12,621 nucleotides of DNA, taken from positions 1-12,621 of the forward strand of contig NZ_JBFAPC010000160.1 in the NCBI RefSeq assembly GCF_040675535.1. The letters run 5' to 3'. Origin of the DNA: Patulibacter sp040675535 (lineage in GTDB: Bacteria > Actinomycetota > Thermoleophilia > Solirubrobacterales > Solirubrobacteraceae). Every line of letters starts with the position of its first letter. The first letter of the stretch is position 1. Both the position numbers and the translations under genes were made by a program. Below the pieces are notes generated by a model, which ran no database searches, had not been told where the DNA came from, and saw nothing but the letters and a program-made list of their open reading frames with translations. Positions 6,533 through 12,620 of the stretch are shown piece by piece.

Positions 6533-7030
6533 TCAGCGGGCGGGCGACGCGTGGTCCCTGCCCGCGAAGGCGACGGCCTCGCTGGGCCGGGCGGCGCCGG
6601 CGAGCTCTGCGGCCGCGGCCGTCCGTCGTCGGAAGCACCTTCGGCCGACGACGACGACGGTGCGCTTGTCGATGTCGGGCACCAGGGCGAGGAGCGTCTC
6701 GGCGTCGGGGCACAGCCGGTCCGGGGGTCCGAACCACTCGTGGACGCGCGCCCCGGAGCGCAGCGCGAGACGTGCGACGTCCGCACGGGCCGTCGAGGCG
6801 TGACCGTAGGCCGTGCGCAGCAGCACCGTCGCGATCGTCGGGTCCGGGAGGGCGTCGAGGATCTCCCGGAGCTCGTCGCAGGCCGTGGGATCGCCGATCA
6901 GGACGACTCCGGCGGCGGGGCCGGGGGTTCCGGCCGTCGGCCGCGCCGTGGTCCGCCACCAGCGAACGGCGCGACCAGGGAGGTCGCGCCGTGTCGGGTG
7001 CCAGGTGGAGGTGGACGTTCTGGTGCGCAC
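6533..7030 (-). CDS. stand-alone SIP-like NAD(P)-binding domain protein (about 165 aa)
   Basis: The segment from about residue 41 (GVVLIGDPTACDELREILDA then LPDPTIATVLL) resembles the C-terminal half of siderophore-interacting proteins (ViuB/SIP family), where GDETALPAI...ILE.LP begins the NAD(P)-binding domain. The later VVVVGRRCFRRR segment would correspond to the W-A-GE...R.LR strand-helix, but the usual Trp/Glu are not there. The N-terminal FAD domain of full-length SIPs (about 250-280 aa) is absent. It could pair with a flavin domain in trans or be a degenerate remnant. The start is uncertain: GTG at 7030 has no clear ribosome site, and the first 40 residues are Arg/Thr-rich and possibly not translated. 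It follows the PepSY gene by 55 bases and has no operator of its own, so it is probably cotranscribed with it. Confidence 0.6.
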   Translation of the reverse strand: MRTRTSTSTWHPTRRDLPGRAVRWWRTTARPTAGTPGPAAGVVLIGDPTACDELREILDALPDPTIATVLLRTAYGHASTARADVARLALRSGARVHEWFGPPDRLCPDAETLLALVPDIDKRTVVVVGRRCFRRRTAAAAELAGAARPSEAVAFAGRDHASPAR

Positions 7031-7036
7031 CGGCAG

Positions 7037-7071
7037 GCCCGGTCGACCGTCGTGACGGCCGGTCGCCGGGC
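7037..7071 (-). terminator. possible stem-loop between the PepSY and SIP-like genes
   Basis: CCGTC (7047-7051) and GACGG (7054-7058) form a small hairpin, and GCCCGG (7037-7042) with CCGGGC (7066-7071) can close around it. There is no T tract. It may stabilise or attenuate the message rather than end it. Weak evidence. Confidence 0.25.
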
Positions 7072-7085
7072 GCGGCCGGATCGCG

Positions 7086-7832
7086 TTACGGGCGGGCGGC
7101 GGGCTTGGCGGCGGCGAGCGCCGTCTTGACCTTGGCGGCGTCGATGCCGAGCTCCTTGGCCAGTGCCGTCGCCTCCGCGTCCTTGCGGGCGGTCTGGATG
7201 GCGGCGAGGGCCTTCGTGACGTCGGCCTCGGACTTGCCGGTCTTCTTCGCCAGCGCGGTCACCAGGGCGGAGTTGTCGCCGCCGCCACCGTGACCGCCGC
7301 GGCCGCCGCCGCCGTTCTGGGCGTCGAGGACGGCCTGGACGTCGGTCGTGCTCGCGTCGAGCGCCTTCGCGATCGTGGCGGCGCGGTCGCCCTTCGTCGC
7401 GTCCTTCGTGCCGTGGGTCGCCTCGAGGGCGGCCTGGAGCTTGGCCTCCGTCACGCCGAGGGTCTTGGCCAGTGCGGCGGTGTCGACACCGCGGCCGAAG
7501 CCGCCCTTGCCGCCACCGTGGCCGCCGTGCCCGCCGAGGCCGCCGGCGTGGGTGCCGGTGACCTTGAACGCCTTGTCCAGCTCGACCTCGACCTCGGTGC
7601 CGTCGGCCTTGCGGACCTCGGCCTCGTAGGTGCCGTCGGTCTTGCTCTCGATCCCCACGAGCGTGGCGCCCGGGTACTTGGCCAGGGCGGCCGTGGAGGC
7701 CTGGTCGGTGATGTTGCCGGTGAGCGGCGTGGGTGCGTTGGACGAGGTCGTGGCCGCGACGGCGGCGCCGCCGAGGCTGAGCACGCCGATGGTGGCGATG
7801 GCTGCGGTCTTGGTCTTGAAGGACTTGATCAT
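7086..7832 (-). CDS. secreted PepSY-domain protein with four helical repeats (248 aa)
   Basis: A signal peptide spans about residues 1-27 (MIKSFKTKTA, then a hydrophobic core ending AAVAA). A PepSY-like domain covers about 44-93 (STAALAKYPGATLVGIESK, then TYEAEVRKADGTEVEVELD). It is followed by four similar helical units at about 117-141, 149-174, 186-213 and 219-243, each with a pattern like ALAKxLGxxxAxVxxAL. Two Gly/His-rich linkers (97-115 with GGHGGHGGG, and 174-185) separate units and might bind metal. The start is supported by AGGA eight bases before the ATG at 7832; an in-frame start eight codons earlier lacks such a site. PepSY proteins often accompany two-component systems of this kind. 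The two-box operator at 7877-7892 lies 45-60 bases upstream. Confidence 0.85.
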   Translation of the reverse strand: MIKSFKTKTAAIATIGVLSLGGAAVAATTSSNAPTPLTGNITDQASTAALAKYPGATLVGIESKTDGTYEAEVRKADGTEVEVELDKAFKVTGTHAGGLGGHGGHGGGKGGFGRGVDTAALAKTLGVTEAKLQAALEATHGTKDATKGDRAATIAKALDASTTDVQAVLDAQNGGGGRGGHGGGGDNSALVTALAKKTGKSEADVTKALAAIQTARKDAEATALAKELGIDAAKVKTALAAAKPAARP

Positions 7833-7876
7833 GTGGTCATCCTGCAGGCGGCCCATTGGAGGAGACCCCGAGTTGG

Positions 7877-7892
7877 CTGAGATCCGGCTGAG
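7877..7892 (-). promoter_or_regulatory. two-box operator upstream of the PepSY gene
   Basis: GGCTGAGA is repeated exactly 11 bases apart (CTGAG at 7877 and 7888), 45-60 bases upstream of the ATG at 7832. CCAATG, read on the minus strand between the operator and the ribosome site, is a possible -10. Confidence 0.6.
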
Positions 7893-7919
7893 AGTGCCGG
7901 CGTCCCGCTGCCGTCGGGC

Positions 7920-8450
7920 TCAGGACGTCGTGGCGCCGCTGGAAAGCGTGACCTCGTCCAGGACGGACTGCAGGGCGGTCTTGTAGCTCTCGCTGGTGTA
8001 TGTGGCGCCGCTGACGCTGTCGATGTCAGCGCTCTGCGCAGTCAGGGTGCTCTGTCGCAACAGCGGGCCGGCGTAGGCGTTGATCTCCGCGGACTTCGGG
8101 TCGTTCGTCGGCAGCTGCAGCGCCTCGACGTCCGTGATCTTCCCGTTTTTCACGGTGACCTTCAGCTGCACCTCGCCGTACTGATTGCTCACAGGGTCGC
8201 TGGTGACGGTCTTGGTCGATGCCGTCGCGGCGGTCTGCTTCGTGGCCGCGGTCGAAGGCGATGAGGTCGTGCTCGTGGACGTGCCGGTGCTCGCGGACGC
8301 GGTCGTGCTCGTCGGAGCACCGGTCGCTGTGGCGACCTTCGGTGTGGCGGCCGCGGAGGCGGTCGGCGAGGTGCCCGCGTGGGTGTGGAAGCCGAGCGTG
8401 GCGGCGACGCCGGCGACGGTGGCCGAGAGGACGATGGGTGCGCGTTTCAT
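7920..8450 (-). CDS. FMN-binding domain protein 2, predicted covalent flavoprotein (176 aa)
   Basis: Predicted extracytosolic redox carrier. The N-terminus (MKRAPIVLSATVAGVAATLG) is a signal peptide or anchor. Residues about 28-84 form a low-complexity Ser/Thr/Ala linker. Residues about 90-165 are an FMN_bind domain like that of NqrC/RnfG: YGEVQLKVTVKNGKITDVEA, then DSVSGATYTS with D144 and T150, the threonine expected to carry FMN through a phosphoester bond. The extreme C-terminus has a second SGAT (171-174) without the preceding Asp, so it is probably not a site. GGAG six bases before the ATG at 8450 supports the start. It is a close relative of the protein encoded upstream at 8579-9205 but sits behind its own operator and a hairpin, so it may be expressed separately. 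Confidence 0.88.
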   Translation of the reverse strand: MKRAPIVLSATVAGVAATLGFHTHAGTSPTASAAATPKVATATGAPTSTTASASTGTSTSTTSSPSTAATKQTAATASTKTVTSDPVSNQYGEVQLKVTVKNGKITDVEALQLPTNDPKSAEINAYAGPLLRQSTLTAQSADIDSVSGATYTSESYKTALQSVLDEVTLSSGATTS

Positions 8451-8464
8451 GGGATCTCCAGAAG

Positions 8465-8493
8465 ACGGTTCGGTGTCTGAGGACACCGTCCGT
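8465..8493. terminator. strong hairpin in the gap between the two FMN-binding protein genes
   Basis: CGGTGTC (8471-8477) pairs perfectly with GACACCG (8482-8488) around the loop TGAG. Outer arms ACGG (8465-8468) and CCGT (8490-8493) extend it. It could end the apbE operon transcript, act as an attenuator in the leader of FMN-binding protein 2, or bind a protein. There is no T tract. Confidence 0.5.
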
Positions 8494-8522
8494 TGTGCGC
8501 GCGAGCTCCACGCGAGAGGACG

Positions 8523-8538
8523 CTGTGAGGTACCTGAG
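8523..8538 (-). promoter_or_regulatory. two-box operator upstream of FMN-binding protein 2
   Basis: CTGTG (8523) and CTGAG (8534) start 11 bases apart, the same pair and spacing as two of the boxes before the 68-aa gene (2246 and 2257). They lie 73-88 bases upstream of the ATG at 8450, a suitable distance for an activator site. One box is off consensus. Confidence 0.45.
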
Positions 8539-8578
8539 CACCCCGCGCCGCCCGTGCTCTCCGGTCTCTGGTGCTGCC

Positions 8579-9205
8579 CTACCCGGCGCCCTGGTCCTGG
8601 AACAGCTCGTCGGACGGGTCGCCGCCGCCGGGGCCGCCGTCGGGCCCGTCGTGGTGCTCCTCCACCTGGGGGATGGTGGAGGTGCCGCGGCTGCCGTCGG
8701 CGGCCTTGAACCCCAGCTTGTCGAGGGCGGACTGCAGCGACGCCTCGTAGCTGGCGCTGGTGATGGTCGCGCCGGAGACGGCGTCGAGCGCGGCGCTCTG
8801 CTTCTCCAGGGCGCTCTCGCGGAGGAGCGGTGCGGCGGCCCCGCTGATCTGCACGGACTTCGGCTCGTTGCCCTGGAGCTGCAGCGCCTGCACGTCGGTG
8901 ATCTTGCCGTCGCTGACGGTGACCTTGACCTGCGCGGCGCCGTACTGGGTGTCGATCGCGCTGCCGGTCGCGGAGTGCGTGCCGGACGTCGACGACGCGG
9001 TGGTGCTCCCGGAGCTCGTCGTCCCCGTCGCCGACCCGCTCGCCGCGCCGGCTGCGGTGCCGGCGGACGTCTCGGGCGTGGCGGCGCCGGTGGTCGTGGT
9101 GCCGGCGGTCAGCGCAGTGGCGACCGTCGGCTGGCGGGTGTGGAACGTCAGGACGGCGACGACGCCGACAATGGTGGAGCTGATGACGATGGGTGCGCGG
9201 CGCAT
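8579..9205 (-). CDS. FMN-binding domain protein 1, predicted covalent flavoprotein (208 aa)
   Basis: Predicted extracytosolic electron carrier, paralogous to the next gene downstream. The signal peptide or anchor is MRRAPIVISSTIVGVVAVLT. It is followed by a long Thr/Ser/Gly/Ala linker (about 27-83) that could cross the wall, then the FMN_bind domain (about 85-165) with YGAAQVKVTVSDGKITDVQA and the attachment motif DAVSGATITS (D141, T147). Unlike its paralogue it has an extra tail (about 169-208) with EEHHDGPDGGPGGGD, rich in Asp, His and Gly, which might bind metal. The ATG at 9205 comes nine bases after the stop of the oxidoreductase gene, with GAGG overlapping that stop, so it is the third gene of the apbE operon. 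Confidence 0.9.
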   Translation of the reverse strand: MRRAPIVISSTIVGVVAVLTFHTRQPTVATALTAGTTTTGAATPETSAGTAAGAASGSATGTTSSGSTTASSTSGTHSATGSAIDTQYGAAQVKVTVSDGKITDVQALQLQGNEPKSVQISGAAAPLLRESALEKQSAALDAVSGATITSASYEASLQSALDKLGFKAADGSRGTSTIPQVEEHHDGPDGGPGGGDPSDELFQDQGAG

Positions 9206-9214
9206 GTGGGGGCC

Positions 9215-10690
9215 TCAGAAGGCGAAGGACTCGTGGTGGATCTGGTCTCGGGGGACGCCCGCGGCCCGGGCGGCGTGGACGAACGCTTCGGTGAAGCCGT
9301 CCGGTCCGCAGACGAACACGTCGCGGTCGGCGATGTCCGGGATCATGCGGCCGAGCGCCGCAGCGTCGAGCGGCACCCGGTCGCGATGCCCCACGGCCTC
9401 GTGCAGACGGCCGCGACGACGGTGCAGGTGCTCGGCGAACTCGTCGCGGAGCACGAGGCTCGGCGCGTCGGAGGCTCGGAGGATGACGTCGACGTCGGTG
9501 TCCTCGGGCAGGTCCTCGAGGATCGCCCGGATCGGGGTGGAGCCGACGCCGGCGCCGACGAGCAGGACCTTGTCGGTCCTGCGGGTGTCGGGGGTGAAGG
9601 CGCCGTAGGGGCCCTCGATGGCCACCCAGGTTCCGGGACGCATCGCGGCGAGGCCCTGGCTGTGGTCACCGAGGTCCTTGACGGTGATCCGCATCCGGGT
9701 GGACGTCGGGACGGCGGACAGCGAGTAGGGGTGGGCCTGCCACCACTCGCCGCGACGGAGGAACCGCCACTGCAGGAACTGGCCGCCGCCGACGGGCAGC
9801 CGGTCCAGCCGCCGGCCCTCCAGGACGACGGACACGACGCCGGGGGCCTCGGGGTGGATCCCGACGACGCGGACCCGGTGTCGGAGGCTGCGCCAGAGCG
9901 GGACGCCGACCCGGGAGGCCACGACGACGGCGAGCGTGCCGACCCAGAGGGCGGTCCACCAGGCGCGGTTGGTCGAGTGCCCGACGAACGACGCGCCCGT
10001 GTTCACCTGGTGCGAGAACGAGAGGAACAGCGCGAGGTAGGTGTAGAGGTGGACCGTCCACCACGTCTCATACTTCATCCGGCGTCGCGCCTTGCGGTAC
10101 GACGTCACGCCGGCGGCGATCAGCAGGATCGCACCCACCGCGGAGGCGAGGATGCCGGGGTAGGTCCAGATCAGCTCCCAGAGCTGGTGCAGCACGCCGT
10201 CGTGGGCAGCGCGCGCGTACCCCAGGGTGATCAGGATCGCGTGGGCGCCGAGCAAAAACAGCGGATACGGGCCGAGCTTGCGGTGCCAGCGGACCAGGCG
10301 GTCCTGGCCGATGGCGCGCTCGAGCGGGGCGACGCGCGCGACGAGCAGCACGACGACGACCATCGAGTACGCGGCGACCAGGCCCGCGATGCGGCCCGCA
10401 GCGGTCAGGAGACCGCCGGTGGCCGACAGCGAGCCGCTGCTCTCGGCCAGCACGCCGAGCGCGATCGTCCAGCCGAGGCCGAGGCCCGCCAGGAGCGCGA
10501 GGACGTCAACCACCAGCGGACGCGGGCGCGCCGGGCGTCGACGCGTCCGGGCGGGCGTGCCGTCGGGTGCCGCCGGCGCCGGTCCGGCCCCGGCGGAGGT
10601 CGGTACCGGCCGACCCTGCGGACGGGCGGGGAGCTGCGGCTCCCGGGCGGGTCCGCGGCCGGGCAGATCGTCGGTCCACAACGAGCTCAT
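9215..10690 (-). CDS. ferric-reductase-type membrane haem/FAD/NAD(P) oxidoreductase, FMN-transfer operon (491 aa)
   Basis: Predicted to move electrons from NAD(P)H via FAD and two b haems to the flavinylated proteins outside. Residues 1-57 are a cytosolic Pro/Arg-rich tail absent from the other reductase. About six membrane helices follow (about 59-81, 97-119, 141-158, 175-196, 212-230, 244-260). Haem-ligand candidates are H136/H150 and H214/H227. The FAD motif is HPYSLSAVP (320-328) with GPYGAFT (360-366). The NAD(P) site is LVGAGVGSTPIRAIL (377-391), with CGPDGF (461-466) and the typical C-terminal end HHESFAF. The ATG at 10690 overlaps the apbE stop (ATGA) and has GGAGGG six bases upstream, so the pair is translationally coupled. 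Adjacency to ApbE and an FMN_bind protein suggests that the latter is its electron acceptor (inference). Confidence 0.9.
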   Translation of the reverse strand: MSSLWTDDLPGRGPAREPQLPARPQGRPVPTSAGAGPAPAAPDGTPARTRRRPARPRPLVVDVLALLAGLGLGWTIALGVLAESSGSLSATGGLLTAAGRIAGLVAAYSMVVVVLLVARVAPLERAIGQDRLVRWHRKLGPYPLFLLGAHAILITLGYARAAHDGVLHQLWELIWTYPGILASAVGAILLIAAGVTSYRKARRRMKYETWWTVHLYTYLALFLSFSHQVNTGASFVGHSTNRAWWTALWVGTLAVVVASRVGVPLWRSLRHRVRVVGIHPEAPGVVSVVLEGRRLDRLPVGGGQFLQWRFLRRGEWWQAHPYSLSAVPTSTRMRITVKDLGDHSQGLAAMRPGTWVAIEGPYGAFTPDTRRTDKVLLVGAGVGSTPIRAILEDLPEDTDVDVILRASDAPSLVLRDEFAEHLHRRRGRLHEAVGHRDRVPLDAAALGRMIPDIADRDVFVCGPDGFTEAFVHAARAAGVPRDQIHHESFAF

Positions 10691-11451
10691 TGGAGCCCTC
10701 CGTCGTCCTGGGTGGGGAAGGCCGGGGTGCAGAGGACGGTCCCGTCGCGCAGGATCGTCATGGCCTCGTAGCCGTCGAGTCCGGCGGTCCAGGCAGGCCC
10801 GTCGGCGTCCATCGCGAACGCCGCGGTGCTCAGCGCGTCGGCCGTGCCGAGGTCGGGCCCGCAGACCGTGACCGAAAGGACCGCGGACGGGGCACGTCCG
10901 GTGCGGTGGTCGCGGACGTGGTCCCCGCGCTCGTACGCCCCGGACGTCGCGATCGCCAGGTCCCCCGCGGGGACCACCGCGCAGATCGCGTCGCGGTGCA
11001 GCGGGTGCTGGATCCCGACCTGCCAGTCGCCCCCGCGCGTGATGACGTCCCCGCCTCCGGTGATGCAGAACCGGTCGAGCCCGGCGTCCTGCAGGATGGT
11101 CGCGGCGCGGCCGACCGCCCAGCCCTTCACGTAGGCGCTCGGATCGAGCAGCCCGGCCGCCGGCCGGTGGTCGAACGCCCCGCCGGAGAAGGCCCGGAGC
11201 TCCTCGCAGCGGTCCAGGACGTCGCGGACGTCCGGGTGGGCGTCCTCCGCGCGGAGCTGCTCGTGCCGCATGCGCCGGATCTCCGACTCGCAGCGGTACG
11301 TCGAGAACCGGCGATCGACGGCGCGGAGATCCTCGACGGCAGCGGCGATCGCCGCGGTCGGATCGTCCGGGACGTCTCGCACGTCGAACGACACGGCGGT
11401 GCCCATCACGTGCTCGACGTGGACGTGGCGGGCGGTGGTCGACGTCAGCAT
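10687..11451 (-). CDS. apbE: ApbE-family FAD:protein FMN transferase (254 aa)
   Basis: Transfers FMN from FAD to a threonine of target proteins; the two FMN-binding proteins here are the evident substrates. Family features in order: MGT near the N-terminus (16-18), FSTYRCESEI (49-58), SGGAFDHRPA (89-98), DPSAYVKGWAV (103-113), GGGD (132-135), GIQHP (146-150), ATSGAYER (168-175), DHRTGR (181-186; the family usually has DPRTG) and TADALSTAAF (203-212), the Mg-binding region. ATG at 11451 is chosen because it begins just before the conserved MGT. The open frame continues upstream but is Pro/Arg-rich. No ribosome site is visible, so a very short leader is possible (candidate -10 CACGAT at 11465-11460). 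There is no signal peptide or lipobox, unlike many ApbE proteins that act outside the membrane. First gene of the operon, behind the operator at 11476-11513. Confidence 0.93.
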   Translation of the reverse strand: MLTSTTARHVHVEHVMGTAVSFDVRDVPDDPTAAIAAAVEDLRAVDRRFSTYRCESEIRRMRHEQLRAEDAHPDVRDVLDRCEELRAFSGGAFDHRPAAGLLDPSAYVKGWAVGRAATILQDAGLDRFCITGGGDVITRGGDWQVGIQHPLHRDAICAVVPAGDLAIATSGAYERGDHVRDHRTGRAPSAVLSVTVCGPDLGTADALSTAAFAMDADGPAWTAGLDGYEAMTILRDGTVLCTPAFPTQDDGGLQ

Positions 11452-11475
11452 CGACGGCCATCGTGGACGCGACGG

Positions 11476-11513
11476 CTGAACGGCGGCTGGCGTCTTCCTG
11501 GGAACTTCTTGAG
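11476..11513 (-). promoter_or_regulatory. four-box operator upstream of apbE
   Basis: CTGAA (11476), CTGGC (11487), CTGGG (11498) and TTGAG (11509) all start 11 bases apart. The two distal units, TTCCTGGGAAC and TTCTTGAGAAC, are an 11-bp tandem repeat differing at two positions. The array is 25-62 bases upstream of the ATG at 11451. Confidence 0.65.
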
Positions 11514-11533
11514 AACGCCGCCCGGGAGCCCGC

Positions 11534-11549
11534 GGCGGACCGGTCCGCC
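11534..11549. promoter_or_regulatory. 16-bp perfect palindrome upstream of the apbE operator
   Basis: GGCGGACCGGTCCGCC is fully self-complementary and starts 20 bases beyond the last operator box. Dimeric repressors of the TetR type bind such sites, but none is encoded nearby and the base composition makes chance palindromes more likely. Confidence 0.3.
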
Positions 11550-12023
11550 TGAAGGGCAGTTGGGGCGAGATGCCCGGGTCCGGAGCGGCCGGTCCCGGAG
11601 GGAGCGCTGATCCGTTCAGACATGGACGTCCGTCCCGCAAGCCGAAGGTCTCCCGGGACGACGATCCGCGATCAGGCCTCGCGGTGGGAACTGACGATCC
11701 CTCGTCCCGATAGACCCGTCCGAATTGATTCCCGATGACCGGGCGTCATACGGCACTTCCGCGGGTGAGCGAGCGGACGATCGGCGACGCCCGCGTCTCT
11801 CGACCGCAGCGCAGGAGCCGACCGCGCAGCACAACGCGCTGCAGGCGCTCGGGGTCGAGGTCGAACGGCCGGCAAGCTCCGCGGCCGCGGACCCAAGCGC
11901 TCCCCGAGCCAAGGAGGCCGGCGGCGGCGCCGGGTCCGGCTCCTGCCGACCGGTGCGCGACGGACTCCGACGCGCCCTCGGGGCGCGCCGCATGCCGTGG
12001 GCGCGAACGCCCGGCGCCGCCCC

Positions 12024-12620
12024 TCACCCCGCCGTCGCCAGCGGCAGGCGCAGCCGGAATCGCGCGCCCGGCTCGCCCTCGACCTCGTCCAGGAGCTCCA
12101 GCGACCCGTCGTGGGCCTCGGCGACCAGGCGCGCGATCGGCAGGCCGAGGCCCGAGCCTCCTGCGGTCCCGCTCGCGCGGTGGAAGCGGTCGAAGACGGC
12201 CGCCCGCTGGGCCGGGGGGACGCCCGGCCCGCGGTCGTGGACCTCGACGACGGCGTCGGGACCCTCGACGGACAGGAGCACGTCGATCGCGCCGCCGACC
12301 GCGCCGTAGCGGATGGCGTTCTCCACGAGGTTGGCGACCGACCGGGCCAGCAGCCGCTCGTCGCCGCGGACCACCACGTCGGGGGTCGCGTGCAGCCGCA
12401 GCTCGGCGCCGGCCGCCGCGGCGCGGTCCTCGTACTCCTCGACGAGCTGCTCGAGCTGCAGGTCCAGCCGCAGCGGCTCGCGCTCGAAGCGGCCGCGGCG
12501 GGCGTCGAGCCGGGCGAGCTCGAGCATGTCGGCGATGGTGCCCGACGCGCGCTCGGCGGCCCGCTCGATCGCGCGCAGCGCCTCGCCGGCGGGGCCGTCG
12601 TGGCCCTGCTCCCGCAGCGC
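12024..12620 (-). CDS. histidine kinase, C-terminal part (partial, runs off the right edge)
   Basis: The frame is open to the right edge, so only the last 198 residues are visible. It begins in the helix after the H-box (the phosphorylated His itself is outside the window), with ERASGTIADMLELARLD typical of the second dimerisation helix. The ATPase domain has an N-box (VANLVENAIRYG), G1 (HDRGPGVP), F-box (VFDRFHRAS) and G2 (GGSGLGLPIA), so the catalytic core looks intact. It is transcribed in the same direction as the redox block and ends 570 bases before it. It differs clearly in sequence from the kinase at 3110-4582, so a second two-component system borders the block. Its regulator would lie outside the window. 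Confidence 0.92.
   Translation of the reverse strand, partial: ALREQGHDGPAGEALRAIERAAERASGTIADMLELARLDARRGRFEREPLRLDLQLEQLVEEYEDRAAAAGAELRLHATPDVVVRGDERLLARSVANLVENAIRYGAVGGAIDVLLSVEGPDAVVEVHDRGPGVPPAQRAAVFDRFHRASGTAGGSGLGLPIARLVAEAHDGSLELLDEVEGEPGARFRLRLPLATAG

Larger units (their letters stand above)
11452..12023. other. long intergenic region upstream of apbE
   Basis: About 570 bases between the apbE start and the end of the kinase gene from the right. Frames on both strands are open but show no family resemblance. The best is a plus-strand frame from a TTG at 11725 that runs straight into the antisense of the kinase, so I do not call it. The region contains the apbE operator (11476-11513), a perfect palindrome (11534-11549) and a small inverted repeat ATGAC/GTCAT around 11735-11749. 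Confidence 0.5.

Noticed and set aside
7920..7940. Second SGAT at the C-terminus of FMN-binding protein 2 as an extra flavinylation site
   Set aside because: It lacks the Asp six residues before the Thr and lies outside the folded domain.
8219..10771. An 850-codon plus-strand open frame opposite the redox genes
   Set aside because: It is antisense to three genes with clear domains. Its translation is Gly/Arg/Asp/Glu-rich with no motifs, as expected from high-GC shadow frames.
9215..11623. A single open frame of 802 codons covering the apbE region and the oxidoreductase
   Set aside because: The first 311 codons are antisense-frame shadow of apbE (Arg/Pro/Gly-rich). The real oxidoreductase starts at 10690, where it overlaps the apbE stop and has a good ribosome site.
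11725..12309. A plus-strand frame from TTG in the apbE upstream gap
   Set aside because: The first part has somewhat protein-like codons, but the frame continues into the antisense of the kinase and has no ribosome site or family resemblance.
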